64,000 nt of DNA from Methylotuvimicrobium sp018830325 (GTDB lineage Bacteria; Pseudomonadota; Gammaproteobacteria; Methylococcales; Methylomonadaceae). Location: NCBI RefSeq assembly GCF_044788715.1, contig NZ_CP173170.1:620001-684000 (forward strand). The letters run 5' to 3'. Shown piece by piece: positions 34,485-44,773 of this stretch; within the stretch, counting starts at the first letter, position 1; every line of letters starts with the position of its first letter. The notes under the pieces are model-generated. The model had not been told where the DNA came from, ran no database searches, and saw nothing but the letters and a program-made list of their open reading frames with translations. The position numbers and the translations under genes are program-made.

Positions 34485-36169
34485 TGGCTTCATTTATGTT
34501 AATGGAACCCACCAATCAAAGTTTCCAGGAGCTCATCGGCAACGGTATTAAGTACCAAGTGCCACGGTTTCAGCGTGACTATGCTTGGGACAGACAGCAA
34601 TGGGAAGATTTATGGGCAGATATAGAAACGATTGCCGATGAACAGTTTCACTATATGGGATATATCGTGCTACAACGCAAAGGGCAATACGATTTTGAAG
34701 TAATCGATGGTCAACAAAGATTAATTACCTTGTCGCTGCTAATTCTTGCCGCGATGAAAAATATTCAGAATTTGATCAATAAAAACCAAGAAGTTGATGA
34801 CAATACCCAGCGATTGAACGTTTTGAAGCAGCGCTACATTGGCTCAACCAATCCCATATCCTTGAAAGTCGATAGCAAACTCTCCCTGAATCGAAATAAT
34901 AGCGCTAATTTCAAATCTATCTGCGCAAACCTCGATGCACCTAATCGACGTGGACAAACGCATACCAATAAATTAATCAATAGATGCTTTAAGTTTTTTC
35001 AAGAAAAGAAATTTGGCGGTAGCGGCCAGGAAATTGCTGAATTTATCGAGCGCGTTGCTTCAGGGATGATCTTTACCAAAATTGTCGTTCAAGATGATTT
35101 AAATGCTTATAAAGTCTTCGAAACATTGAATGCACGCGGCGTACAACTATCCACACCGGATCTATTGAAAAACTATATTTTTTCCATCGTCACCAAAAAT
35201 AATAATGTGCCGGATGAGGAACTCAATGAGCTCGACGAAACTTGGTCGGAAATTGTTTCTCAGTTAGGGGAAAGTAATTTTACCGACTTCATTCGCTACC
35301 ATCATAATTTTCAGGCCAGTTTATCGCAAAAAAAAGAGCTATTTTCTTCGGTTAGAAAATTGGCCAATACGCCAGAGAAAGCCTATGCCTATTTACGCTC
35401 TTTAGGCAACTATGCGCCGGTTTATGCTTCGTTATTGAATCCGGAAGATGAATGGTGGGCTAGTCAAGACCAAGATTACCGTTCCGCTAAAAAATACCTG
35501 GAAGGCTTTGCTTTATTCAATATCAAGCAACCCTTTACCATTTTAATGAGCGCTTTTTTTAAATTTACCGCCGATGAATTTATCAAACTTGTCAAATACT
35601 TATATGTATTATCCATTCGTTATAATGTTGTTTGTCATTTCTCGCCGAATGAACAGGAAAGTGCTTACAACCAATTGGCGATAAAGATTGATAAGCAAGA
35701 ATTCACCCGCGCTAGTCATATCAAGAACAGTGAACTATTTAAGAAACTGTATCCCAGCGATGAGGCATTTTTTAATGCGTTTGAATTTCACAAAATGCCA
35801 AGCCGGCGAAGTGAAAAGAAAATACGCTTCCTGTTGGCAGAAATAGAAACTTATCTCGGGCATAACACCAACTACAGTAAAACCACCTTGGAACACATTT
35901 GCCCCTATAACGCCGATGAACAGTGGGATAGCTATTTCGGCGAAGGGGTTAATGATATTCAGGACCGCTTGGGTAATGTCATTTTATTAGATAAAGATCA
36001 ACTGGGCCGATCGAGCTTTGCCGATAAAAAATTAGCCTATATCAATTCTCGCTATCCTTTGGCGGAAAAAGTTGCCTCCTACGATCAGTGGAATTTGCAA
36101 AGTTTAAATGACTACCAATCTTGGCTTGCTAAACAAGCCGTAGAAACCTGGCGAGTTTCCTACGAATAA
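34484..36169 (+). CDS. DUF262-DUF1524 (GmrSD-like) restriction protein
   Basis: A 561-residue fusion of an N-terminal DUF262 domain (ParB-like NTPase, PRFQRDYAWDRQQWEDLW near residue 30 and VIDGQQRLITLSLL near 75) with a C-terminal DUF1524 His-Me finger nuclease (TLEHICPYN near 470, then RLGNVILLDKDQLG). This is the architecture of GmrSD type IV enzymes, which cut modified phage DNA. DUF262 proteins also occur as extra parts of other defence systems such as BREX and DISARM. Its start overlaps the methylase stop by one base and the next gene follows after 8 bases, so it is part of the cluster and not a passenger. Confidence 0.86.
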   Translation: MASFMLMEPTNQSFQELIGNGIKYQVPRFQRDYAWDRQQWEDLWADIETIADEQFHYMGYIVLQRKGQYDFEVIDGQQRLITLSLLILAAMKNIQNLINKNQEVDDNTQRLNVLKQRYIGSTNPISLKVDSKLSLNRNNSANFKSICANLDAPNRRGQTHTNKLINRCFKFFQEKKFGGSGQEIAEFIERVASGMIFTKIVVQDDLNAYKVFETLNARGVQLSTPDLLKNYIFSIVTKNNNVPDEELNELDETWSEIVSQLGESNFTDFIRYHHNFQASLSQKKELFSSVRKLANTPEKAYAYLRSLGNYAPVYASLLNPEDEWWASQDQDYRSAKKYLEGFALFNIKQPFTILMSAFFKFTADEFIKLVKYLYVLSIRYNVVCHFSPNEQESAYNQLAIKIDKQEFTRASHIKNSELFKKLYPSDEAFFNAFEFHKMPSRRSEKKIRFLLAEIETYLGHNTNYSKTTLEHICPYNADEQWDSYFGEGVNDIQDRLGNVILLDKDQLGRSSFADKKLAYINSRYPLAEKVASYDQWNLQSLNDYQSWLAKQAVETWRVSYE

Positions 36170-36177
36170 TAGAAAAA

Positions 36178-39100
36178 ATGTTACCCATATTAGTCGCCCG
36201 CCAGATCACTGAGGGCTTACAAACCTTTCTACGCACGACTTTTCCCGTCACGACGCCTGGCTTTAGACGTGATGCCAATCGCACGTTGATTGACGATTTT
36301 CTGGATCAAAAAGGCAATTTGTCCAAAGGGCCGTGGCTGGAAGTCAAATTGCCTTTTCGTACAGCAGGTGCGGATACCGCATTGCCGTTTAGCCGTTACA
36401 CAATCGAATTTCAGCCCTATCAACATCAACTGAAGGCTTTTCAACGCCTGACGGGTAATGCCGCACGCTCGACCATCGTGGCTACCGGTACCGGCTCGGG
36501 TAAAACCGAATGTTTCATGTATCCCATTCTGGATTATTGCCTGACTCATCGGCACTCCGGCATCAAGGCCATCATCATTTATCCGATGAATGCGCTGGCT
36601 ACCGATCAGGCAAGGCGATTCGCCAAGGAATGCAGCAAACTCAATCCCAAACTGAGCGTGGGTTTGTTCACCGGCGACGATGGCTCGAATAATCGTTCGA
36701 TGACACCTGAACAGGTCATTTCACACCGCGACACCTTGCGCGAGAACCCGCCGGATATTTTGCTGACCAACTACAAGATGCTGGATTTCTTGTTGATGCG
36801 TCCGCAGGATCAAAAGCTTTGGCAGTTCAATACGCCGGGCGTATTGCGTTATCTGGTGGTTGACGAGTTGCATACCTTCGACGGCGCTCAAGGCACGGAT
36901 TTGGCGTGTTTGATTCGGCGCTTGCGCGACAAGTTAAGCATCGGCGAGGAAATGGCCTGTGTCGGCACATCGGCGACTATTGGTGATGCCTCTGCAGTGA
37001 CTGCGTTACGTGAATACGCAGAAGCGGTTTTCGACACACCTTTCGATGACGATGGCATCGTATTGGAGGATCGCTTATCGGTGGATGAATATTTGGGCCG
37101 CTACGCTGACAGTGTTGAGCCGATTTCCCGTTGGCCGGTCGAGGCTTTAATGGAACTGCGCTCAGGTGAATCGGAGTCAGTGGTTTATCTGCGTCGGGCG
37201 GCGGAATTTTGGTTAGGCCAAACTTTAGCGTTAGATTCACCGGATGAAGCGAATCGAATCAGGGCAACGGTGCAGTTGGGTGAACAATTGCTACGGTTAA
37301 CCGCTTTTCACGAACTGCTGAGACAAACCCATGTGTTATGTGACGCCGGCGAACTCGCTGAATTATGGCGGCAACGTTTACGGTTACCAGACAACACTGC
37401 TGCTGAAATTCTGATCGATAGTTTAATCGCCTTGATTTCGGCAGCCAGGCGTTGGAAAAACTCGGAAACACCGGCCTTGCGGGCCTCTGTAACACGAGAG
37501 GATGTCGAGCCTTTTTTACAAGTTCGCGTGCAGCTCTGGTTACGGGAATTGCGGCGCATGGTGGCGAGTGTCGCCTATCCATCGCAATTAACCCATGCCG
37601 ACGATCTGCGTGATCTGGCCGATCCCTTGCACCTGCCGTTACTGCATTGCCGCGAATGTCATGCTGTCACTTGGGGGGCGGTGGTAGCGGAAGGCGAACA
37701 GCGCATTAGGCCTGACTTACAAGCTTTTTATCAGTCTTGGTTTGGACAAAAACCGGATGCCTCGTTGTTGTTTCCGCTTGAACCCGAACGAAAGGTGCCG
37801 GAGGGTGAAAAACGCTGGCTGTGTACGAGCTGTCATCAGTTATCCCCTTTGAAAGGCAGCGATACTTGTAGCGGTTGCCAGGGACATCGAATCGCAGTCT
37901 GGATGCCGGATATTCGGAAGCAAGTCCAGCGCGGCGGTATCAACAGAACCATCATTTCGGCTGACTGTCCCTGTTGCAGCGGGCATGAATCGCTGTCGAT
38001 CATCGGCTCGAGGGCCGCTAGTCTTTCCAGTGTATTGATTGGCGAATTGTTGGGTTCGTCATTCAACGACGATTACAAGTTGATTGCCTTTTCTGACTCG
38101 GTGCAAGATGCCGCGCATAGAGCGGGCTTTTTTGGCGCTCGCACGTACTCGCAGACGTTACGCAATGCCTTAGCCCACTTCATTCGGCGACAAGGTGAAG
38201 GCTTATCCTTACCGCGTTTAGCGCAAGAGTTTCCCAATTACTGGCTGCAACAATCGGGCAGCGAAGCTGCGTTTGTCGGCACCTTCATTGCGCCGAATAT
38301 GGAATGGCTACAGGGGTATCAGGCCTTGAAAGAGCAAGGCAAAATTCCGGCGGGTAGCGACGTGGTCAATTTGGTAGCCAAACGCTTGTCCTGGGAAGTC
38401 ATGACGGAATTTGGCTTGCGTAGCCGAATCGGAAGAACGCTTGAACGCTCTGTGGTGGCGACTGTGCTACCCGATGGCGAACGCTTGGCTGCCAGCGGTG
38501 AACGCTTAACGCGCCAACTTCGAGAAGAACTCGGTATGCTAACGGAAGTCAGTGTTTCTGATGTGCAGTATTTTTTATTGGGACTTTTGACGCGACTCCG
38601 GCAAAAAGGCGCTTTCTACACCAAAGAGCTTGAAACTTACGTCAGAGAGGGAGGGAAAGAGTTTCTTCTCACGCGACTTCCCTTCATGCCGGGCTATGGT
38701 TTTAGTCATCGTCCCCCCGCCATGCTCAGCATGGATCAGGTTTCCAATAACTTCGACAACTTGATGCAGCCCAGCGCTTGGTATCGCGATTGGTTTAACA
38801 AGTGCTTGGCAGCCGATCAGCCTTTAGCATCTGCTGAATACCAACAAGCGTTTACGATCACGTTAGATGTTCTGGAAAAAGAGGGTTGGGTGCAAGCACT
38901 GCCTGTACGTCAACAAACCGTGTGGGGATTGATCCCAACGTATTGGCAAGTCACCACGCAAATGCTGGAAGTGGCCTGTAAGGACTGCCAGCATCGGTTA
39001 CCGGCACCGAATCAACAATTGCATTGGCTCATTGGCATGAAATGCCTGCGCCAAGGTTGTTTCGGTCATTATCAAGCCGCGCCGATGTCATCCCGCTCCG

Positions 39101-42100
39101 GGCATTATCGTGCTTGGCCCCGGCGGTTGGTGCCCAGTGAGCATACCGGTCTGTTGGATGGCCAGAAACGCCATGCCATTGAAACCTCGTTTATCGAAGG
39201 TACCGATACTTGGGATATTAACCTGCTGTCCGCAACACCGACACTGGAGATGGGGATCAACATCGGTGATTTGTCGACGGTCTTGCTTTGCTCGGTGCCT
39301 CCCGCTCAGGCGAATTATTTACAACGTATTGGTCGGGCCGGTCGCCGCGATGGTAACGCATTGGCGGTAACCATCGCGACGGGACATCAGCACGATCTGT
39401 ATTTTTATAGCAATCCTAAAGAGATGATGGCGGGTCAAATCACGCCGCCGGGTGTTTTTCTAAAGGCGATGGCGGTTTTGGAAAGACAGCTGATTGCTTT
39501 TTGCTTTGACCGTTGGGTGGCAACCGGTATCGATACTTCTGCGATTCCCGGTACTTTGCAAGCCGTGCTGGATACGGTCGAATCAGGCAGGTTGGACGGC
39601 TTCCCGCATAATTTGCTGAAGTACGTCGATGAACACGGCTTGGCAATCATTCAGCGTTTCTTAACGTTATTTCCCGATTTGGACGCAGACGGTATCCACC
39701 ACATCGAACAATTTTTACTGGGCAGTAAAACCGAAGGAACATTGGGTTGGCGAATTTTAAATAGGCTCAATGAGTTGTCGCAAACGCGCCAGTCGGTTAG
39801 AGCCAGGGCGGATGAACTAAAAAAACGTATCGTTCAATTAGAAGCCCAGCCTAGCGATGAAGCCCGCGATCAACTGTTGGCCGATTCCAAGAGCGAGCGG
39901 CAGGCATTACTGGCATTGATTGGCAGCATCAATCGGCGATTGACCTTAAATTTTTTTACCGACGAGGGTTTGTTGCCGAATTATGCCTTCCCCGAAGAAG
40001 GCGTGACGCTTAATTCGGTGATTCTGCGCCGTAAAGAAGTTCGGGATGAAGGCAATGAGGGCAAACGCTACGAAGCGCTGAGTTTTTCCTTCCAGCGATC
40101 CGCGCAAGCCGCATTGGGCGAACTGGTACCGGAGGCTCGCTTTTATGCCGCTGAACATCAACTCAATATCGAGCAAGTGGATTTAAGGCTATCCAAACCG
40201 CAAAACTGGCGCTTATGTCCTGCTTGTCATTACAACGAAAACATCGATGAAAGCGGCGATCCGCATAGCGTTTGTCCTCGCTGTGGTAATGGACAATGGG
40301 CCGATACGGGACAAAAACGCACACTATTGAAATTACGTCAGGTTTACGCCAGAGCCGATTCTCGAAATGATCGAATTGGCGACGACAGCGATCAGCGCGA
40401 GCCCAAATTTTACCAAAGGCAATTGTTAGTCGATGTGCCGCCGGAATCCCAGCAAGGCGGCTATCGCTTGGCCAGCGACGAATTACCGTTTGGTTTTGAA
40501 TATTTGCGCAATGCCCGTTTCAGAGAAATCAACTTTGGCGAGCCGGGCGATACCGCGGACACGTTTCATGTTGCAGGTAGAAATGATGCGCGTAAAGGCT
40601 TCAAGATTTGTCGGCATTGCGGCATGGTTAAGCGTTACCGGCTCCGCAAGGGCCAATATGCTCATACTTTGGATTGCCCAGTGTCTAAGCCGGGAAACGA
40701 ATCGAATGATGCCGATTGGTTGACCAGTTTGTATCTTTACCGCGAACTGAATTCCGAAGCGATTCGTATCTTACTGCCGTTAGCGGATGTTGCTCAGTCC
40801 GAAACGCGGAAAATGTCCTTTGTCGCTGCGCTGAACATGGGGTTACGCCAGTATTTCAAAGGCAATGTTCAGCATCTAGAAATTACCGAGATGTCCGAAT
40901 CTGCTCCGGATGGTCACACTACTCGGCAGTATTTGGTGATTTATGATCGGGTACCTGGGGGGACGGGTTATCTGAAAGAATTGATGCGAACACCTGAGAA
41001 TTTGATGGGACTTTTGCAGCAGGCTTACGATTTACTGGAAAGCTGTTCCTGTGCTGAACAGTCTGATCAAGACGGATGCTATCGCTGTATTCTGGCTTAT
41101 CGGGATAGCCGCAATAGGTCGGCCATTTCGCGAAAAGTTGCCTTAACGTTACTCAAACAAATTTTGGATTTGCAGGGTCAATTGCAATCGGTTGCCAAAT
41201 TGAGTGACATCGACATGAACAGCGCCTTGGGCAGTCCTCTGGAGGCATTGTTTGTCTCGGCGTTGGCTCGGTTTACGGATATGACCAAAAAAACTGTGAA
41301 CGGCAAGCCAGGCTACTGGTTGAGCGTCACCGATTCATCCGGAAATACGCGTGCCTGGGAGCTGGAGCCTCAAGTGAAGTTGGGACCCACCCAAAATGTA
41401 GCTCTGCAAACTATTCCCGATTTTATGTTGCGTCCGGTTCGGGAAAGCGATTTTGCCGAGTTGGGCGAATGGGCCTTATATCTTGATGGTTTCGGCCATC
41501 ATTTTGGCATCCAAACCGATGATACCCGCAAACGCCTAGCAGTCATGCGCTCAGGTCGTAGGGTTTGGAGTTTGGGATGGCAAGATATTCCTGAGACGGG
41601 GCAGCAACCCAACTCCGTCATGTCCGACTATTTATTGAAGTTTCGCCAACCGGCCATGCTCACCCAATATGACAAGTTGGCAGAGCGTTTTGGCTGGCAA
41701 TCGAATTCTAGTCTTGAAAGTAGCTTGGTATCAGGCCCTTTCAACCTTTTACTGGATTATTTAAAAGCCCCTGTGTCAACCCGTGATCGACTTCAGCAAG
41801 CCACGCTGTGCAATGCCATCAGCTGGCTAAGCTTGCCTTCATTAAAAACCCCGATTTGGCAAGAGCCACATTACGATCTGAAGGCGCTGATACCGACCAC
41901 TATTTGGCATTGGATGCAAAATCTTAACGAACCCCTTGCGTTTGGTGGTTTGTTGGAGGGTATCGAAACTCCTGCTACACCCGTAGATATTGCAGTATTT
42001 TTGCCTGTTGCTGGGTTAACCTCGCGAGAACGACTATTATCCGAGATGACCGTCGTTGTTGTTCTGGATGAAACTAAAGCCGAGCAAACCAAGGTGTTTG

Positions 42101-42543
42101 AAAAAATCTGGCGAGGCTTTTGGCATGCGGTGAATGTGTTGCAATTTGCTCCGCGCTTTACCGTTGCAACGCGAGGGGGTGTATTAGAACAAGTGTATGA
42201 AAATTTGTTGCAAGGTTGGCCATTAAAACCGCATGAGGTTCAATCGGTATCCTCGTCAGCATCCGACAATCCTTGGACCGAGATATTCGAGCTGTGCGAA
42301 ATTGATCGGTTTGCCTTGGAATCCCTGATAAATGCAGGTATTAGCTGTCCGGAAGTTGGATTTGATCTTGTCGCAAACGGTCAGGTAGTCGCAACGGCAG
42401 AATTGGCTTGGCCGGATGCTATGCTAGCCATCATGCTGGAGACGCCTGATACATTTGCCGGAATACCCAATTGGAAATTGATCAGTGTCCATCAAGCTGA
42501 TTGGCTGGATGAACTGATGCAATTGCTGCCAAAGCAGGAGTAA
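36178..42543 (+). CDS. Giant DEAD/DEAH helicase with DUF1998 and nuclease-like tail (DrmAB/DruE-like)
   Basis: A 2121-residue SF2 helicase. Walker A is ATGTGSGKTE (about 102-111) and motif II is VVDELHTFDG (D229). A Zn cluster lies at about 491-565 (HCRECH, CTSCH, CSGC), and the second RecA-like half holds ATPTLEMGINIGDL and YLQRIGRAGRRDGN. The DUF1998 Zn domain is at 1623-1645 (CSCAEQ, GCYRC). From about 1690 the tail has IPDFMLRP, ALYLDGFGHH and GRRVWSLGW, which look like a Vsr/PD-(D/E)XK-type nuclease fold. The architecture resembles DruE of Druantia, or DrmA plus DrmB of DISARM in one chain. It is tightly packed between the DUF262 and SF1 helicase genes. Confidence 0.85.
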   Translation: MLPILVARQITEGLQTFLRTTFPVTTPGFRRDANRTLIDDFLDQKGNLSKGPWLEVKLPFRTAGADTALPFSRYTIEFQPYQHQLKAFQRLTGNAARSTIVATGTGSGKTECFMYPILDYCLTHRHSGIKAIIIYPMNALATDQARRFAKECSKLNPKLSVGLFTGDDGSNNRSMTPEQVISHRDTLRENPPDILLTNYKMLDFLLMRPQDQKLWQFNTPGVLRYLVVDELHTFDGAQGTDLACLIRRLRDKLSIGEEMACVGTSATIGDASAVTALREYAEAVFDTPFDDDGIVLEDRLSVDEYLGRYADSVEPISRWPVEALMELRSGESESVVYLRRAAEFWLGQTLALDSPDEANRIRATVQLGEQLLRLTAFHELLRQTHVLCDAGELAELWRQRLRLPDNTAAEILIDSLIALISAARRWKNSETPALRASVTREDVEPFLQVRVQLWLRELRRMVASVAYPSQLTHADDLRDLADPLHLPLLHCRECHAVTWGAVVAEGEQRIRPDLQAFYQSWFGQKPDASLLFPLEPERKVPEGEKRWLCTSCHQLSPLKGSDTCSGCQGHRIAVWMPDIRKQVQRGGINRTIISADCPCCSGHESLSIIGSRAASLSSVLIGELLGSSFNDDYKLIAFSDSVQDAAHRAGFFGARTYSQTLRNALAHFIRRQGEGLSLPRLAQEFPNYWLQQSGSEAAFVGTFIAPNMEWLQGYQALKEQGKIPAGSDVVNLVAKRLSWEVMTEFGLRSRIGRTLERSVVATVLPDGERLAASGERLTRQLREELGMLTEVSVSDVQYFLLGLLTRLRQKGAFYTKELETYVREGGKEFLLTRLPFMPGYGFSHRPPAMLSMDQVSNNFDNLMQPSAWYRDWFNKCLAADQPLASAEYQQAFTITLDVLEKEGWVQALPVRQQTVWGLIPTYWQVTTQMLEVACKDCQHRLPAPNQQLHWLIGMKCLRQGCFGHYQAAPMSSRSGHYRAWPRRLVPSEHTGLLDGQKRHAIETSFIEGTDTWDINLLSATPTLEMGINIGDLSTVLLCSVPPAQANYLQRIGRAGRRDGNALAVTIATGHQHDLYFYSNPKEMMAGQITPPGVFLKAMAVLERQLIAFCFDRWVATGIDTSAIPGTLQAVLDTVESGRLDGFPHNLLKYVDEHGLAIIQRFLTLFPDLDADGIHHIEQFLLGSKTEGTLGWRILNRLNELSQTRQSVRARADELKKRIVQLEAQPSDEARDQLLADSKSERQALLALIGSINRRLTLNFFTDEGLLPNYAFPEEGVTLNSVILRRKEVRDEGNEGKRYEALSFSFQRSAQAALGELVPEARFYAAEHQLNIEQVDLRLSKPQNWRLCPACHYNENIDESGDPHSVCPRCGNGQWADTGQKRTLLKLRQVYARADSRNDRIGDDSDQREPKFYQRQLLVDVPPESQQGGYRLASDELPFGFEYLRNARFREINFGEPGDTADTFHVAGRNDARKGFKICRHCGMVKRYRLRKGQYAHTLDCPVSKPGNESNDADWLTSLYLYRELNSEAIRILLPLADVAQSETRKMSFVAALNMGLRQYFKGNVQHLEITEMSESAPDGHTTRQYLVIYDRVPGGTGYLKELMRTPENLMGLLQQAYDLLESCSCAEQSDQDGCYRCILAYRDSRNRSAISRKVALTLLKQILDLQGQLQSVAKLSDIDMNSALGSPLEALFVSALARFTDMTKKTVNGKPGYWLSVTDSSGNTRAWELEPQVKLGPTQNVALQTIPDFMLRPVRESDFAELGEWALYLDGFGHHFGIQTDDTRKRLAVMRSGRRVWSLGWQDIPETGQQPNSVMSDYLLKFRQPAMLTQYDKLAERFGWQSNSSLESSLVSGPFNLLLDYLKAPVSTRDRLQQATLCNAISWLSLPSLKTPIWQEPHYDLKALIPTTIWHWMQNLNEPLAFGGLLEGIETPATPVDIAVFLPVAGLTSRERLLSEMTVVVVLDETKAEQTKVFEKIWRGFWHAVNVLQFAPRFTVATRGGVLEQVYENLLQGWPLKPHEVQSVSSSASDNPWTEIFELCEIDRFALESLINAGISCPEVGFDLVANGQVVATAELAWPDAMLAIMLETPDTFAGIPNWKLISVHQADWLDELMQLLPKQE

Positions 42544-42546
42544 TGA

Positions 42547-44685
42547 ATGGAAAATTTGAAAATAGCTATTGGTGACGGATTTCTGGAATCGTTTGCCCGG
42601 ATCCCAAAAGCAAAACAAAAAAAGGTGATGGAGTTTGTGGCCAAGTTTCGCTACAACCCTACAGCCAATGGCATCAATTACGAAAAAATTAACGATGTGC
42701 GTGATCAAAATTTCCGTTCAGTTCGCATCGACCAAGATTATCGAGGCATTATCCTGAAACCTGCCCAAGGCAATGTTTATATTTTGCTGTGGGTCGACAA
42801 ACATGATGATGCTTATGACTGGGCTCGTTCCCATCGCTGTCATATTCATCCGCAGACGGGGACTTTGCAGTTGGTCGAAATTGTACAAAGCGATCAACCG
42901 GAAATTGAACGCAGTCAAGTTCCAGCTACCGCAAACACAACACCTCGGTTATTTGATTTGTCGGACGATACGTTGTTGAGTCTAGGCGTCCCTGCTGAAG
43001 ATTTACCGCGAATCAAGGATTTGACTTGTGTAGAAGACTTGGAATCGATAGAAAAAACGCTGCCGATTGAAGCGTTTGAGGCGCTTTATTTACTCGCAGC
43101 TGGCACACCGCTAGACGACATATTACTCGATTACGCCTCAAAAACAGCAGCAAAAGACGTCAATACCGAAGATTTTGCCGAAGCCCTCAATCAAGATGCA
43201 TCTCGCCGTCGTTTTTACGTGGTTGGCGATGAAATGGAGTTATTAGAGATGCTGGAAGCTCCGTTGGAAAAATGGCGGGTATTTCTGCATCCTTCGCAGC
43301 GAAGATTGATCGCGCGACATTGGTCTGGTCCTGTTCGTGTCCTCGGCGGTGCCGGTACGGGTAAAACGGTCGTCGCCATGCACCGTGCAAAATGGCTGGC
43401 TAGCCAACTGACCGGTCCGAGTGAACGCATCCTATTTACAACGTTTACCAGTAATCTAGCTGTCGATATTCAAGAGAATTTACGGAAAATTTGCTCAACT
43501 CAAGAATTTCAACGAATTGATGTGCAACATATCGATGCCTGGGTTGTAAATTGTCTAAAGCGTTTGGAATACAACTTACGTGTTGTTTATCCCAATGGCA
43601 AGGATAGCGAATATGAACAATGTTGGTCTTTGGCTGAAGGACTTATTAACCCAAGTTTAGGATTAACTCCGAGTTTTTTTCGGGAGGAATGGGAACGCGT
43701 GATTCTTCCGCAATCGATTCGCTCTAGGCATGCGTATTTAACCGCCAGTCGCATTGGGCGTGGCGTACCTCTTACTAGAAAGCAGCGTGCTGATAGTTGG
43801 CCTGTGTTTGAGGAAATGCGTATCCAACTGACGCAACGAAAGTTAACGACTATCGAAGATGCCGCTTTTGACATCATCGCCATACTCGACTCGGATAGCC
43901 ATATCAAACGTTATCGTTCAATTGTGGTAGACGAAGGACAAGACTTCGGGCCGGAAATGCTGGTGTTATTGCGTCGTTTAGTACCCGAAAATGAAGACGA
44001 TCTGTTTATTGTCGGCGATGGCCACCAGCGGATTTATCACCGTAAAGCTGTGTTAGGAAAATGTGGCATCAATATCCGGGGCAGAGGTAAAAAACTGAGA
44101 ATCAATTACCGTACTACCGAGGAAATTCGACGCTTTGCGACGCGGATATTAGAAGGGATTCCGATTGATGACATGGATGACTCCCTGGATTCGTTGATGG
44201 ATTATCGTTCCCTGATGCACGGAGATTATCCTGATGTACATCACTTCAGTTCGATAAGCGATGAATCCAAGTGGATTGGCGAAAAAATCGAGTCGTTGAT
44301 TTCAAGCGGAATGCTGTCACAAGATATTTGTCTGGTTGCAAGAACCAATCACCTCCTAGATGAATTCCAATTGCAGCTTCAATCGATGGGTATCGAAATC
44401 CGAAAATTATCCAGACAAGCCCCAGACAACAGAAATCTACCCGGAATTCGTTTGGCTACTATGCACCGAGTAAAAGGCTTGGAATTTAAAGCCGTATTTA
44501 TGGTTGCTATCAACGATGGCATTGTTCCACTAAATTTAGGAACTGTCACAAAGGATTTAACTGAAACTACTCTGAGGAATCAAAGCGAAAAAGCGTTATT
44601 TCATGTTGCAGCTACCCGTGCAATTAAATATTTAAGTATTTCTTCGCATGGGAAAGCTAGCCGCTATTTAGTGCTCGAACGGTAA
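42547..44685 (+). CDS. RelE-fold domain fused to a UvrD/Rep-type SF1 helicase
   Basis: A 712-residue fusion. The first ~100 residues (FLESFARIPKAKQKKVMEFV, then FRSVRIDQDYRGIIL and YILLWVDKHDDAYDWA) resemble the RelE/ParE toxin fold. The rest is a UvrD-type helicase with GGAGTGKT (267-274), VVDEGQDFG (from D462), INYRTTEEIRRF and the C-terminal MHRVKGLEFKAVFM and HVAATRA. It probably handles DNA ends or forks for the system. Whether the RelE-like part still binds ribosomes or acts as a docking module is unknown. It starts 3 bases after the previous stop and is the last gene of the operon. Confidence 0.86.
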   Translation: MENLKIAIGDGFLESFARIPKAKQKKVMEFVAKFRYNPTANGINYEKINDVRDQNFRSVRIDQDYRGIILKPAQGNVYILLWVDKHDDAYDWARSHRCHIHPQTGTLQLVEIVQSDQPEIERSQVPATANTTPRLFDLSDDTLLSLGVPAEDLPRIKDLTCVEDLESIEKTLPIEAFEALYLLAAGTPLDDILLDYASKTAAKDVNTEDFAEALNQDASRRRFYVVGDEMELLEMLEAPLEKWRVFLHPSQRRLIARHWSGPVRVLGGAGTGKTVVAMHRAKWLASQLTGPSERILFTTFTSNLAVDIQENLRKICSTQEFQRIDVQHIDAWVVNCLKRLEYNLRVVYPNGKDSEYEQCWSLAEGLINPSLGLTPSFFREEWERVILPQSIRSRHAYLTASRIGRGVPLTRKQRADSWPVFEEMRIQLTQRKLTTIEDAAFDIIAILDSDSHIKRYRSIVVDEGQDFGPEMLVLLRRLVPENEDDLFIVGDGHQRIYHRKAVLGKCGINIRGRGKKLRINYRTTEEIRRFATRILEGIPIDDMDDSLDSLMDYRSLMHGDYPDVHHFSSISDESKWIGEKIESLISSGMLSQDICLVARTNHLLDEFQLQLQSMGIEIRKLSRQAPDNRNLPGIRLATMHRVKGLEFKAVFMVAINDGIVPLNLGTVTKDLTETTLRNQSEKALFHVAATRAIKYLSISSHGKASRYLVLER

Positions 44686-44773
44686 TTTAAATGCTAATAT
44701 AAAACAATAAGTTATTTTAAAATAAACGCAAAAAGATTAGCGGCGGCGATCTAATTGGCGTGAAAAATGCCTA

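Noticed and set aside
36178..44685. Druantia type III (DruH-DruE)
   Set aside because: The helicase resembles DruE, but no DruH-like gene is present, while an SNF2 helicase and methylase point towards DISARM; a hybrid description is safer.
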